A stretch of 64,000 nucleotides of DNA from Rhodamnia argentea (lineage: Eukaryota; Streptophyta; Magnoliopsida; Myrtales; Myrtaceae): the NCBI RefSeq assembly GCF_020921035.1, contig NC_063157.1, positions 20,477,015 through 20,541,014 on the forward strand, written 5' to 3'. How positions within the stretch are numbered: the first letter of the stretch is position 1; every line of letters begins with the position of its first letter. Shown piece after piece: positions 34,711 through 46,550 of the stretch. A program made the position numbers and the translations under genes. The notes under the pieces are model-generated. The model saw nothing but the letters and a program-made list of their open reading frames with translations, made no database searches and was not told where the DNA came from.

Positions 34711-35023
34711 ATGAGTTCTTCCCGGATGAAAGGAAAGCTTCTTGTCGGGGATATACCGATTGTCAATGTTGCGTATTTGACATGATCCTTTGCGTTTAGA
34801 CTTGAAAAGTTAAGCGCCAATCAACGGCAATCAATAATGAGGACAGGGTTTGGTAACCTATTGGTAATACCAAACCACAATGTCAGCAAGACTCTTAACT
34901 GAATTGTTTGATAAATGGAGCTGCAAGAGGCATGCCCTCCAACTTGATAATTATGAAATTTCCATGACGCCCATGGACGTTGCTTTGGTCCTGGGCCTTT
35001 GTGTCGTTGAGAACAAAACATAA
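34711..35023 (+). pseudogene. Plant mobile domain (PMD, MAIL1/MAIN-like) fragment, left copy
   Basis: Reads MSSSRMKGK..., then FAFRLEKLSANQRQSIMRTG, FGNLLVIPNHNVS and, after a frame change, TELFDKW and NYEISMTPMDVALVLGL. This is the pattern of the PMD domain found in MAIN/MAIL1 and in several plant transposons. It is broken by an in-frame TGA (where the right copy has TGG) and by a 2-bp loss just after NVSKTL. It ends at TAA 35021-35023, far short of a full domain. It lies between array repeats, at the point where the longer monomers lack about 0.7 kb. Confidence 0.6.
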
Positions 35024-35559
35024 AATTTTTCTTTCTTCTCCGTAACCGAGCATGAAATCTATATTTCCATAATGAATGTCCACGCATATTCAATTTTTCG
35101 ACATTCCTTTAACCAAGTGAACTTTATTTATTTATTTTAGCAATTCAATTTTTTGCTTTGGGCTATAACTCGAGACATATTCTAACAAAGTATAACAATT
35201 GAGAAAGAAACAACATAATACCATCTTGGTAACCGTCTTGTCCAATATCACAAAAATAACAGAAATCATTATATGTTAATAAGATTTTGTTTATTTCAAG
35301 AACTAAAAGGCAATGTTAGAGTGTTCTGCCGAATACGTCCATTGTTCTCGGGTGATGGTCTCGGAAGTGATATATCTTTTACTTGACATCAATAGGAACT
35401 ATTGGTCGACGCATTGAATTACTTCAAAGCAGTGAAAAATAACTCTTGCGAGTTAGAGAAATTCTTACCAACATCATGTTTTTTTAAGAACCAAATACGG
35501 CTTCATGTTGTTTATTCATGATATTTCTAGTTTCCTTAGCCCGATCTGAAGCACAATCT

Positions 35560-38500
35560 AAGTGTCTCATGTCTATTCACTTTTGGAATAGTAGTAAAAA
35601 CGAATACATTTGAATTTGAGAAAGTCTTCATGCACAAGGCTTCCAAGCATGAGGTTTTTGTTGAGATATTAAAACTGGTTCAGAGTGTGCTTGATGGCTA
35701 CAAGGTGATATTTGTGCAGTGTTTTCTTTGATTATGCGAGGGTAGAATTGAATTGCTAGATGTTATAAGGAGGTGATCAAATGGATGGTTGATTGCTTTT
35801 TTTTTTTTCCCTATGTTCGTGTATTTTTCTTTTTATCGAGAAATCAAAACATTTAAAGAGAAGTGCATTTATCTTCCAATACAAGGGTTCTATTGAATTT
35901 GACTAAACTTTGATCAAACAAAACCTTTTCATCCGACCTTCGATTAACTCAATTTTTGCACCAATGGAAGACCGGTAGTGCAATTGTTTCAAAATGGTCA
36001 CAATATTTCCCTCAATAGCAATCCGTTTCCCATGATTGGATATAATTAACTTAGATGATTAGTACATCAAACATTTCTCTTTCTATGAACAAATTTTCGT
36101 GCATCAAACATTTCAAACATGAGTATCAATCAATATCATTTACATCATAGTCTATTTTTTCTTTTATGTTGTCAATTTCATGAGCTTCTATAATCAAGAA
36201 AACTCCAAATTCAATTACAACAATAAATATAAAAGAAAATCCAGTGGAAGAACCACAAGAAATGAAAAATAACATGCAATAATACAAAAAAAAAATTTGT
36301 GGGAAGTAGAACGGCTAAGTTCACATCCACTTTGAATCTCGGAAAAATAAATTAGTTTTAAAGAGGCAAAATATTTAGAAGAAGGTGTAAATCTACGCAT
36401 TGAACAACTTCAAAGCGGTAAAAAATACATCTTGGGAGTTAGAGAAATTCTTGCCGACAACATATTCTTTTAAGAACTAAATATAGTTTCATGTTGTTTA
36501 TTCAAGATACTTCTAGTTTCCTTAGCCTGACCTAAAGCACAATCTAAGTGTCTTATGTCTATTCATTTTAGGAATAGTAGTAAAAAAGAATACATTCGAA
36601 TTTGACAAAATCTTCAAGCACGAGGCTTCCCAGCATAAGGTTTTTGTTGAGATATCAAAACTGGTTCAGAGTGCACTTGATGGCTACAAGGTGATATTTG
36701 CATGGTATTTTCTATGATTATGCAGGGGTAGAATTGAATTACTAGATGTTATGAGGAGGTGATCAAATAGATGGATTATTGTTTTTTTTTTTTTTTCTAT
36801 GTTCGTTTGTTTTTCTTTCTATCGAGAATCAAAACATTTAAAGAGAAGTGCATTTATCTTCCAATACACGGGTTCTATCAAATTTGGCTAAACTTTGATC
36901 AAACAAAAGCTTTTCATGCAATCTCCGATTAACTCGATTTTTGTACCCAGTAGTCCAATTGTTTCAAAATGGTCACAATATTTTCCTCGATAGCAATACT
37001 TTTGCCGTAATTGGATATAATTAATTTAGATAATTAGTGCATCAAACATTTCTCTTTTTATGATAAAATTTTCGGTGCATCAAACATGAGTATCAATCAA
37101 TCTCATTTAATTCATAGTCTATTTTTGTTTTAACGTTGTCAATTTCATGAGCTTCTATAATTGAGAAAAGCCAAATTCAATTACAAGAACAAAGATAAAA
37201 GAAAATCTAGTGGAAGAACCACAATAAATTAAAAATAACATGCAATACTACCAAAAAAAAAAAAAACTCGAGGGAAGTAGAATAACGAAGTTCACATTCA
37301 CTTGTAAATCTTGAAAAGGGAAATTAGTTTTACAGAGATAGAAGATTTAGAAGAAGGTATAAATCTACGCATTGAATTACTTCAAAGCGGTAAAAAATAC
37401 ATCTTGCAAGTTAGAGAAATTTTTGCTAACCGCACGTTCTTTTAAGAACCAAATACACCTTCATGTTGTTTATTCATGATAGTTCTAGTTTCCTTAGTTT
37501 GACTCGAAGCACAATCTAAGTGTCTCATGTCTATTCATTTAAGGAAGAGCAGTAAAAAAAATTACATTCGAATTTGAAAAAATCTTCAAGTACGAGGCTT
37601 CCCAAGACGAGACAATTGTTTAGATATCAAAACCGGTTCAGAGTGCGTTTGATGACTACAATGTGATATTTGCACGGTGTTTTTTATGATTATGTGGGGG
37701 TAGAATTGAACTGCTAGATGTTATGAGGAGGTGATCAAATGGATGGATTATTGGTTTCTTTTTTCTATGTTCGTTCATTTTTCTTTCTAACAAGAAATCA
37801 AAACATTTAAAGAGAAATGCATTTATCTTCCAATACACGGATCCTATCGAATTTGGCTAAACTTTGATCAGATAAAACCTTTTCATCCGATCTTCAATTA
37901 ACTTGATTTTTGCACTCATGGAAGACCGGTAATCCAATTGTTTCAAAATGGTCACAATATTTTCCTCGATAACAATCCTTTTGCCGTAATTGGATAGAAT
38001 TAAATTAGATAATTAGTGCATCAAACATTTCTCTTTCTATGATAAAATTTTCGGTGCATCAAACATTTCAAACATGAGTATCAATCAATCTCATTTACAT
38101 CATAGTCTATTTTCGCTTTAACGTTGTCAATTTCATGAGCTTCTACAATTGAGAAAACGCAAATTCAATTACAAGAACAAAGATAAACGAAAGTCTAGTG
38201 GAAGAACCATAAGAAATTAAAAATAACATGCAATAATACCAAAAAAAATTGAGGGAAGTAGAACAACTAAGTACACATTCAATTGTGAATCTCGAAAAGG
38301 GAAATTAGTTTTAAAGAAGTAGGAGATTTAGAAGAAGGTAAAAATCTACGCAGTGAATTACTTCAAAGCAGTAAAAAATACATCTTGCGAGTTAAAGAAA
38401 TTTTTGCCAACTGCACGTTTTTTTAAGAACCAAATAGACCTTCAAGTTGTTTATTAACGATATTTCTAGTTTCCTTAGCCTAACCTAAAGCACAATCTAA

Positions 38501-38620
38501 GTGACTCATGTCTATTCATTTTAGAGCCAAATACACCTTCATATTGTTTATTCATGATATTTCTAGTTTCCTTAGCCCGACTTGAAGCACAATCTAAGTG
38601 TCTCATGTCTATTCATTTTA
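35560..38620 (+). repeat. Left flank of the array: long (about 1 kb) monomers
   Basis: Kinesin-exon copies 1-3 and the spacer leading to copy 4, at spacings of 986, 970 and 1079 bp. Compared with the core, each long monomer carries about 600 bp extra between the ATTAACT...GATTTT text and the next exon, including GCATCAAACATTTC, AATAACATGCAATAATACC and CTTCATGTTGTTTATTC. An internal duplication of about 110 bp at 38420-38625 explains the longest spacing. Confidence 0.85.
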
Positions 38621-41600
38621 GGAATAGTAGTAAAAAAGCATACATTCGAATTTGACAAAGTCTTCATGCACGAGGCTTCCTTGCATGAGATTTTTGTTAA
38701 GATATCAAAATTGGTTCAGAGTGCGCTTGATTACTATAAGGTGATATTTGCACAGAGTTTTCTATGATTATCCGGGGGTAGAATTGAACTGCTAGATGTT
38801 ATGAGGAGTTGATCAAATGGATGAATTATTGTTTTTTTTTTTTTTCCTATGTTCGTTTATTTTTCTTTCTATCGAGGAATCAAAACATTTAAAGAGTTAT
38901 GCATTTATCTTCCAATACATGGGTTCTATTGAATTTGGCTAAACTTTGATCAAACAAAACATTTTCATCCGATCTTCGATTAACTTGATTTTAGGAACAA
39001 TAGTAAAAAAACAAACATTCGAATTTGATAAAGTCTTCATGCACGAGGCTTCCCGGAATGAGGTTTTTGTTGAGATATCAAAAGCTGGTTCGAGTGCGCA
39101 TGATGGCTACAAGGTGATATTTGCGCAGATTTTTCCATGATTATCCCGGAGTAGAATTGAACTGATAGATGTTATGAGGAGGTGATCAATGGATGGATTA
39201 TTGTTTTTTTTTTTTCCTATGTTCGTTTGTTTTTCTTTCTATCGATGAATCAAAACATTTAAAGAGTAATGCATTTATCTTCCAATACATGGGTTCTATC
39301 GAATTTGGCTAAACTTTGATCAAACAAAACATTTTCATCCGATCTCCGATTAATTTGATTTTAGGAATAGTAGTAAAAAAGCATACATTCGAATTTGACA
39401 AAGTCTTCATGCATAAGGTTTTTGTTGAGACATCAAAACTGGTTCAGAGTGTACTTGATGGCTACAAGGTGATATGTGCACAGTGTTTTATATAATTATG
39501 CGGGGGTAGAATTGAAATACTAGATGTTATGAGGAGGTGATCAAATGGATGGATTATTATTTTTTTTTCCTATGTTCGTTTGTTTTTCTTTCTATCGATG
39601 AATCAAAACATTTAAAGAGTGATGCATTTATCTTCCAATACATCGGTTCTATCAAATTTGGCTAAACTTTGATCAAACAAAATATTTTCATCCGATCTTC
39701 GATTAACTTGATTTTAAGAATAGTAGTAAAAAAACATACATTCGAATTTGACAAAGTCTTCATGCACGAGGCTTCTCGGCAAGAGGTTTTTATTGAGATA
39801 TCAAAACGGGTGCAGAGTGCGCTTGATGGCTACAAGGTGATATTTGCGCAGTGTTTTATATAATTATGCGGGGGTAGAATTGAACTGCTAGAAGTTATGA
39901 TGAGGTGATCAAATGGATGGATTATTGTTTTCTTATTTTTCCTATGTTCGTTTGTTTTTCTTTCTATCGAGGAATCAAAATATTTAAAGAGTAATGCATT
40001 TATCTTCCAAAACACGGGTTCTATCGAATATGGCTAAACTTTGATCAAACAAAACATTTTCATCTGATCTCCGATTAACTTGATTTTAGGAACAGTAGTA
40101 AAAAAACATACATTCGAATTTGATAAAGGCTTCATGCACGAGGCTTCCCAGCATGAGGTTTTTGTTGAGATATCAAAACTGGTTCGGAGTGCGCTTGACG
40201 ACTACAAGGTGATATTTGCGTAGTGCTTTCTATGATTATCCGGGGGCAGAATTTAACCGTTAGATGTTATGAGGAGGTGATCAATGGATGGATTATTGTT
40301 TTTTTTTTTTCTATGTTCGTTTGTTTTTCTTTCTATCGAGGAATCAAAACATTTAAAGAGTAATGCATTTATCTTCCAATACATGGGTTCTATCCAATTT
40401 AGCTAAACTTTGGTCAAACAAGATGAAAATATTTTTATCCGATCTACGATTAACTTGATTTGAGGAACAATAGTAAAAAAGCATACATTCGAATTTGACA
40501 AAGTCTTCATGCACGAGGCTTCCTAGTATGAGGTGTTTGTTGAGATATCAAAACTGGTTCAGAGTACGCTTGATGGCTACAAGGTGATATTTGCACAATG
40601 TTTTATATAATTATGCATGGGTAGAATTGAACTGTTAGATGCTATGAGGAGGTGATCAAATTGATGGATTCTTATTTTTTTTTCTATATTTGTTTGTTTT
40701 TCTTTCTATCAAAGAATCAAAACATTTAAAGAGTAATACATTTATCTTCCAATACATGGGTTCTATCGAATATTACTAAACTTTGATCAAATAAAACATT
40801 TTCATCCGATCTCCGATTAACTTGATTTTAGGAATAGTAATAAAAAAACATACATTCGAATTTGACAAAATCTTCATGCACGGGGCTTCCTAGCATGAGG
40901 TTTTTGTTAAGATATCAAAACTAGTTCAGAGTGCGCTTGATGGCTACAAGGTGATATTTGCGCAGTGTTTTTTATGATTATGTGGGGGTAGAATTGAATT
41001 GCTAAATGTTATGAGGAGGTGATCAAATGGATAGATTATTGTTTTCTTTTTTTTTCCTATGTTGGTTTGTTTTTCTTTCTAACGAGAAATGAAAACATTT
41101 AAAGAGTAATGCATTTATCTTCCAATACATGGGTTCTATCGAATTTGGCTAAACTTCGATAAAACAAAACATTTTTATCCAATTGCCGATTAATTTGATT
41201 TTAGGAACAGTAGTAAAAAAACATACATTCGAATTTGACAAAGACTTCATGCACGAGGCTTCCCAGCACGAGATTTTTGTTAAGATATCAAAACTGGTTC
41301 AGAGTGCGCTTGATTACTATATAGTGATATTTGCGAAGAGTTTTCTATGATTATCCGGGGGTAGAATTGAAATGCTAGATGTTATGAGGAGCTGATCAAA
41401 TGTATGGATTATTGTTGTCTTTTTTTTCCTATGTTCGTTTGTTTTTCTTTCTACCGAGGAATCAAAACATTTAAAGAGTAATGCATTTATCTTCCAATAC
41501 ATGAGTTCTATCGAATTTGGCTAAACTTTGATCAAACAAAACATTTTCATCCGATCTCCGATTAACTTGATTTTAAGAATAGTAGTAAAAATGCGTACAT

Positions 41601-44600
41601 TCGAATTTGACAAAGTCTTCATGAATAAGGCTTTCCAGCATTAGGTTTTTGTTGAGACGTCAAAACGGGTTCAGAGTGCGCTTGATGGCTATAAGGTGAT
41701 ATGTGCGCAGTGTTTTATATAATTATGCGGGGGTAGAATTGAAATGCTAGATGTTATGAGGAGGTAATCAAATGGATGGATTATTGTATTTTTTTTTCCT
41801 ATGTTCGTTTGTTTTTCTTTCTATCGATGAATCAAAACATTTAAAGAGTAATGCATTTATCTTCTAATACATGGGTTCTATCGAATTTGGCTAAACTTTG
41901 ATCAAACAAAACATTTTTATCCGATCTTCGATTAACTTGATTTTAAGAATAGTAGTAAAAAAACATACATTCGAATTTGACAAAGTCTTCATGCACGACC
42001 CTTCCCAACATGAAGTTTTTGTTGAGATATTAAAACTGGTATAGAGTGCGCTTGATGGCTACAAGGTGATATTTGCCTAATGTTTTCTATGATTATACGG
42101 GGGTAGAAATGAACTGCTAGATGTTATGAGGAGGTGATCAAATGGATGGATTATTGTTTTCTTTTTTTTCCTTTGTCCGTATGTTTTTCTTTCTAACGAG
42201 GAATCAAAACATTTAAAGAGTAATGCATTTATCTTACAATACATGGGTTCTATCGAATTTCGCTAAATTTTGATCAATGAAAATATTTTCATTCGATCTC
42301 CGATGAACTTGATTTTAGGAACAATAGAAAAAAAAAGCATACATTCCAATTTGACAAAGTTTTCATGCACGAGGCTTCCCAGCATGAGGTTTTTGTTGAG
42401 ATATCAAAATTGGTTTAAAGTGCGCTTGATGGCTACAAGGTGATATTTGCGCAATGTTTTCTATGATTATGCGGGGGTAGAATTGAACTGCTAGATGTTA
42501 TGAGGAGGTGATCAAATGGCTGGATTGTTGTTTTCCTTTTTTTCTAATGTTCGTTTGTTTTTCTTTTTATCGAGGAATCAAAACATTTAAAGAATAATAC
42601 ATTTATCTTCCAATACATGGGTTCTATCGAATATGGCTAAACTTTGATCAAACAAAACATTTTCATCGGATCTCCGATCAACTTGATTTTAGGAACAGTA
42701 GTAAGAAAGCATACAATCGAATTTGATAAAGTCTTCATGCACGAGGCTTCCCAACATGAGGTTTTTGTTGAGTTATCAAAACTGGTTCAAAGTGCGATTG
42801 ATTGCTACAAGATGATATTTATGAAATGTTTTCCATGATTATACGTGGGTAGAATTGAACTGCTAGATGTTATGAGGAAGTGATCAAATGGATGGATTAT
42901 TATTTTCTTTTTTTTCCAATGTTCGTTTGTTTTTCTTTCTATCGAGGAATCAAAACATTTAAAGAGTAATGCATTTATCTTTTAATACATGGGTTCTATC
43001 GAATTTGGCTAAACTTTGACCGGACAAAATATTTTTATCCGATCTCCGATTAACATGATTTTAGGAACAGTAGTAAAAAAACATAGATTCGAATTTGACA
43101 AAGTCTTCATGCACGAGCCTTCCTAGCATGAGGTTTTTGTTGGGATATCAAAACTAGTTCAGAGTGCGCTTGATGGCTACAATGTGATATTTTCGCAGTG
43201 TTTTATATAATTACACGGGGTAGAATTGAACTATTAGATGTTATGAGGAGGTGATCAAATGGATGGATTCTTATTTTTTTTCCTATATGGTTTGTTTTTC
43301 TTTCTATGAAGGAATCAAAACATTTAAAAAGTAATGCATTTATCTTCCAATACATGGGTTCTATTGAATATGGCCAAACTTTGATCAAAGAAAACAATTT
43401 CATCCGATCTTCGAATAACTTGATTTTAGGAATAGTAGTAAAAAAATATACATTCGAATTTGACAAAATCTTCATGCACGAGGCTTCCCAGCATGAGGTT
43501 ATTGTTAAGATATCAAAATTGATTCAGAGTGCGGTTGATGGCTACAAGGTGATATGTGCGCAGTGTTTTCTATGATTATTCGGGGGTAGAATTGAACTGT
43601 TAGATGTTGTGAGGGGGTGATCAAGTGGATGGATTATTTTTTTCTTTTTTTTCCTATGCTCATTTATTTTTCTTTCTATCGAGGAATCAAAACATTTAAA
43701 GAGTAATGCATTTATCTTCAAATACATCGGTTCTCTCGAATTTGGCTAAACTTCGATCAAACAAAACATTTTCATCCCATCTCCAATTAACTTGATTTTA
43801 GGAGCAGCAGTAAAAAAGCATACATTCGAATTTGACAAAGTTTTCATGCACGATGCTTCCTTGCATGAGATTTTTGTTAAGATATCAAAATTGGTTTAGA
43901 GTGCGCTTGATTACTATAAGGTGATATTTGCACAGAGTTTTCTATGATTATCCTGGGGTAGAATTGAACTGCTAGATGTTATGAGGAATTGATCAAATGG
44001 ATGTATTATTGTTTTTTTTTTTTCCTATGTTCGTTTATTTTTCTTTCTATCGAGGAATCAAAACATTTAAAGAGTTATGCATTTATCTTCCAATACATGG
44101 GTTCTATTGAATTTGGCTAAACTTTGATCAAACAAAACATTCTCATCCGACCTCCGATTAACTTGATTTTAGTAAAAGTAGTAAAAAAATATACATTCGA
44201 ATTTGACAAAGTCTTCATGCAAGAGGCTTCCCAGCATGAGGTTTTTGTTGAGATATCAAAACTGGTTCAGAGTCAACTTGATGGCTACAAGGTGATATGT
44301 GCGGACTATTTTATATAATTATGCGGGGGTAGAATTGAACTGCTAGATGTTATGAGGAGGTGATCAAATGGATGGATTATTGTTTTTTTTTTCTTATGTT
44401 CATTTGTTTTTCTTTCTATCGATGAATCAAAACATTGAATCAGTAATGCATTTATCTTCCAATATATCGGTTCTATCGAATTTGGCTAAACTTTGATCAA
44501 ACAAAACATTTTCATCCGATCTTCGATTAACTTGATTTTAAGAATAGTAGTAAAAAAGTATACATTCGAATTTGACAAAGTCTTTATGCACGAGGCTTCC

Positions 44601-46550
44601 CAGCATGAGGTTTTTATTGAGATATCAAAACCGGTTCAGAGTGCACTTGATGGCTACAAGGTGATATTTGCGCAGTGTTTTATATAATTATTCGGGGGTA
44701 GAATTGAACGGCTAGATGTTATGAGGAGGTGGTCAAATGGATGGATTATTGTTTTCCTTTTTTTTCCTATGTTCGTTTGTTTTTCTTTCTATCGAGGAAT
44801 CAAAACATTTAAAGAGTAATGCATTTATCTTCCAAAACACAAGTTCTATCGAATATGGCTAAACTTTGATCAGAGAAAATATTTTCATCTGATCTTCGAT
44901 TAATTTGATTTTAGGAACAATAGTAAAAAAACATACATTCGAATTTGATAAAGTTTTCATGCACGAGGCTTCCCAGCATGAGGTTTTTGTTGAGATATCA
45001 AAACTGGTTCAGAGTGCGCTTGATGGCTACAAGGTGATATTTGCGCAGATTTTTCCATGATTATCTCGGGGTAGAATTGAACTGCTAGATGTTATGAGGA
45101 GGTGATCAATGGATGGATTATTGTTTTCTTTTTTTTTTCCTATGTTTGTTTGTTTTTCTTTCTATGGAGGAATGAAAACTTTTAAAGAGTAATGCATTTA
45201 TCTTCCAATATATGGGTTCTATCGAATTTGGCTAAACTTTGATCAAACAAGATGAAAATATTTTCATCCGATCTCCAATTAACTTGATTTTAGAAACAGT
45301 TGTAAAAAAGCATAGATTTGAATTTGACAAAGTCTTCATGAACGAGGCTTCCTAGTATGAGGTTTTTGTTGGGATATCAAAACCGGTTCAGAGTGCGCTT
45401 GATGGTTACAATGTGATATTTGCATAGTGTTTTTTATAATTATGCGGGGGTAGAATTGAACTGTTAGATGTTATGGGGAGGTGATCAAATGGATGGATTC
45501 TTATGTTTTTTTTCTATATTCGTTTGTTTTTCTTTCTATCAAGGAATCAAAATATTTAAAGAGTAATGCATTTATTTTCCAATACATGGGTTCTATCGAA
45601 TATTGCTAAAATTTGATCAAATAAAACATTTTCATCCGATCTCCGATTAACTTGATTTTAGGAACAGTAGTAAAAAAGCATACATTCGAATTTGACAAAG
45701 TCTTCATGCACGAAGCTTCCCAGCATGAAGTTTTTGTTGAGATATCAAAACTAGTTTAGAGTGCGCTTGATGGCTACAAGGTGATATTTGCGCAGTGTTT
45801 TCTATGATTATGCGGGGGTAGAATTGAACTGCTAGATGTTATGATGAGGTGATCAAATGGATGGATTATTGTTTTTTTTTTCCTATGTTCGTTTGTTTTT
45901 CTTTCTATCGATGAATCAAAACATTGACTGAGTAATGCATTTATCTTCCAATACTTCGGTTCTATCGAATTTGGCTAAACTTTGATCAAACAAAACATTT
46001 TCATTCGATCTTCGATTAACTTGATTTTAAGAATAGTAGTAAAAAAGCATACATTCGAATTTGACAAAGTCTTCATGCACGAGGCTTCCCAACATGAGGT
46101 TTTTGTTGAGATATCAAAACTGGTTCAGAGTGCGCTTGATGGCTACAAGGTGATATTTGCGTAGTGTTTTCTATGATTATGCGGGGATAGAATTGAACTG
46201 CTAGATGTTATGAGGAGGTGATCGAATGGATGGATTATTATTTTCGTTTTTTTTTTCCTATGTTCTTTTGTTTTTCTTTCTATCGAGGAATCATAATATT
46301 TAAAGAGTAATGCATATATCTTCCAATACATGGGTTCTATCGAATTTGGCTAAACTTTGATCAAACAAAATGTTTTCATCCGATCTCTAATTAACTTGAT
46401 TTTAGGAACAGTAGTAAAAAAACATACATTTGAATTTGACATAGTCTTCATGTATGAGGCTTCCCAACATGAGGTTTCTGTTGAGATATCAAAACTGGTT
46501 CAGAGTGCGCTTGATGGCTACAAGGTGATATTTGTATTGTGTTTTCTATG
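38620..46550 (+). repeat. Array core: about 22 monomers of about 370 bp with seven-monomer higher-order structure
   Basis: Copies 4-25. Each monomer has the exon, then GGTAGAATTGAACTGCTAGA, ATGTTATGAGGAGGTGATC, a T-rich run, CTATGTTCGTTTG, AATGCATTTATCTTCC and TTTGGCTAAACTTTGATC. Diagnostic variants recur every 6-7 monomers. GATTACTAT occurs in copies 4, 11 and 18. GATATGTGC followed by TTTTATATAATTATGCGG occurs in 6, 12 and 19. A TCC-TAG nonsense plus GGATTCTTAT spacer occurs in 9, 16 and 22. An AGATGAAAATATTTT insertion occurs before 9 and 22. This indicates a roughly 2.6-kb higher-order unit present about three times. Confidence 0.85.
44915..45033 (+). pseudogene. Kinesin-14 motor-domain exon, representative consensus-like copy (copy 21)
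   Basis: A 119-bp segment with a TTTTAG acceptor before it and an AAG/GTGATA donor after it. In the open frame it gives a 39-residue stretch that includes [36 protein letters not shown]. This matches the part of the kinesin-14 (KATA/ATK) motor just before the ATP-binding P-loop (GQTGSGKT), which is absent here. The preserved splice sites mean the source was genomic DNA, not a retrocopy. It is one of about 28 copies. Many others have in-frame stops (for example copies 9, 10, 13, 14, 16, 18, 22 and 23) or a TTTTAA acceptor (7, 12, 13, 20 and 24). No other kinesin exon is found in the window, so no kinesin can be made. Confidence 0.85.

Noticed and set aside
37656..46331. Recurring minus-strand frames of about 61 codons (starting MYWKINALLFKC) in the array
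   Set aside because: They recur only because the monomer recurs, use spacer sequence, and have no family similarity; the plus-strand kinesin exon explains the repeat better.
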